A stretch of DNA of 30,493 bases from Gaopeijia sp032250675 (lineage in GTDB: Bacteria; Gemmatimonadota; Gemmatimonadetes; Longimicrobiales; Gaopeijiaceae): positions 1 through 30,493 of the forward strand of contig JAVVEY010000023.1 of NCBI GenBank assembly GCA_032250675.1, given 5' to 3'. The position numbers and the translations under genes are program-made. Shown piece after piece: positions 29,678-30,493 of the stretch; the first letter of the stretch is position 1, and each line of letters starts with the position of its first letter. Below the pieces are notes generated by a model. That model did no database searches and was not told the DNA's origin. It saw only the letters and a program-made list of their open reading frames with translations.

Positions 29678-30493
29678 ATGACCGACCTCACCCGCATCCC
29701 GATCGAGAAACGCCCCGACACCCTCCACTTCGAGGGGCGCATCCTCTGGCTCGTCGACGACGCGCCCCTCCTCCGTGCCCAGCTCTTCGAGGGGAGGGAG
29801 CTGACGCTCGAAGAGGCGTACGCCGCGGGGTTTCGCGATCAGATCTCGACCGACGAGATCACCCCGGCCTACATCTGCTACTTCTTCGACGAGACGCTCG
29901 GCGAATTCCCCTACCTGGGGCTGCGGGCCACGAACCCCGAGACGGGCGAGCAGGAGGCTCCGATCACACGCAACGCGGTGAAGGAGGGCGGCTTCGTCTG
30001 CAGCGTGGCCGGCAGGCGGCGCGGGAAGGGATCGAGCCGCGAGCAGTCACCCTACGCCGAGCTGATGGCGGGGATCCGCGTCGTGGTCGGCGAGAGCATC
30101 GAGCGGATCTACAACGAGAACTGCCAGAACCTCGGGATCCTCACGACGACCGACTTCTCGGTGATCGAGAGGATCGAGAGCGGCGAGGAGATCCCCCTCG
30201 CGGTCTTCACCGAGGGGACCGACGAGATCACCCGGGAGATCATCGAATACGGGGGTCTCTTCGAGTTCAACCTCGCGCGGCTGCGCGGGGCGGTCACGCT
30301 GCCGCCGGCGCGGGCGATGGCCCGGGCGATGGAAGGGCCGGATCGGCCGGGCTCGCCGCGTCCGATGACGGTGGCCGAGAAGATCTTCGCGCGGAAGTGG
30401 GTGGTCGACGCCTCGCGCGACCACCTCGGGGTGCCGGCGGTCGAGCCGGGGGAGGCGGGATTCTTCCGCACCGACATCCGCTTCAGCCACGAG
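29678..30493 (+). CDS. Aconitase/3-isopropylmalate dehydratase-family protein, swivel domain first, partial
   Basis: The gene starts at ATG 29678 and is open to the window edge (272 codons visible). Residues 1-205 form the swivel (small-subunit) domain with DQISTDEITPAY (about 56-67) and the substrate-binding loop GKGSSREQSPYAE. Then MTVAEKIFARKWVVD begins the catalytic large-subunit domain (LeuC-like 'MTxAEKIxA'). The [4Fe-4S] cysteines lie beyond the window. Canonical AcnA has the swivel last and LeuCD are separate, so this fused, swivel-first order differs from both. It resembles AcnB's domain order but without the N-terminal HEAT domain. It could be an aconitase, an isopropylmalate isomerase or a homoaconitase-like enzyme. 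Confidence 0.82.
   Translation, partial: MTDLTRIPIEKRPDTLHFEGRILWLVDDAPLLRAQLFEGRELTLEEAYAAGFRDQISTDEITPAYICYFFDETLGEFPYLGLRATNPETGEQEAPITRNAVKEGGFVCSVAGRRRGKGSSREQSPYAELMAGIRVVVGESIERIYNENCQNLGILTTTDFSVIERIESGEEIPLAVFTEGTDEITREIIEYGGLFEFNLARLRGAVTLPPARAMARAMEGPDRPGSPRPMTVAEKIFARKWVVDASRDHLGVPAVEPGEAGFFRTDIRFSHE

Overview
The window is very GC-rich, gene-dense bacterial DNA. It most resembles Gemmatimonadota or a related lineage. That is an inference from several traits seen together: several secreted beta-propeller lipoproteins opening with an 'DSAGI' motif, a large secreted PIG-L deacetylase, a secreted S9 peptidase, a group-III-like phosphofructokinase, and many GTG/TTG starts. No rRNA, tRNA, CRISPR array or intact transposon was seen.

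Region 1 (1-10.6 kb) is accessory in character. It holds the N-terminus of a predicted outer-membrane protein, three intact beta-propeller lipoproteins (357-1532, 1551-2768, 5169-6356), a fourth propeller gene in decay (9765-10515), an MTA/SAH nucleosidase (6541-7287), an intact Fic protein (7508-8851) and a HigBA toxin-antitoxin pair (9049-9639). Between them lie remnants: a Fic gene whose catalytic core is deleted, a truncated RelE/ParE toxin beside its intact antitoxin, and a small frameshifted gene. A diverged hairpin-forming repeat of about 48 bp occurs four times here, always between genes and always in the same orientation. Several toxin-like or Fic genes carry conspicuous AT-rich palindromic operators.

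Region 2 (10.6-17.7 kb, plus strand) looks like a core segment: MBL-fold hydrolase, one-TM small protein, GAF/HD-GYP signalling protein, 6-phosphofructokinase, then a secreted S9 peptidase with a poly-glycine tract.

Region 3 (17.7-29.4 kb, minus strand) is one compact run of ten genes, many overlapping by 4 bp. In transcription order: NSS sodium symporter, BMP-type nucleoside-binding lipoprotein, double ABC ATPase, two ABC permeases, secreted PIG-L deacetylase, 57-aa one-TM protein, SSS sodium symporter, HprK-like P-loop kinase, and a small Tat-signal-like protein with an MGMGM run. The layout suggests a co-transcribed scavenging unit: extracytoplasmic de-N-acetylation of a substrate, with uptake by an ABC importer and two sodium symporters. 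The two last genes resemble kinase/peptide pairs known from RiPP-like loci. This is the most likely place for an undescribed system.

The window ends inside a plus-strand aconitase/isopropylmalate dehydratase-family gene that begins with the swivel domain and appears to be transcribed without a leader.
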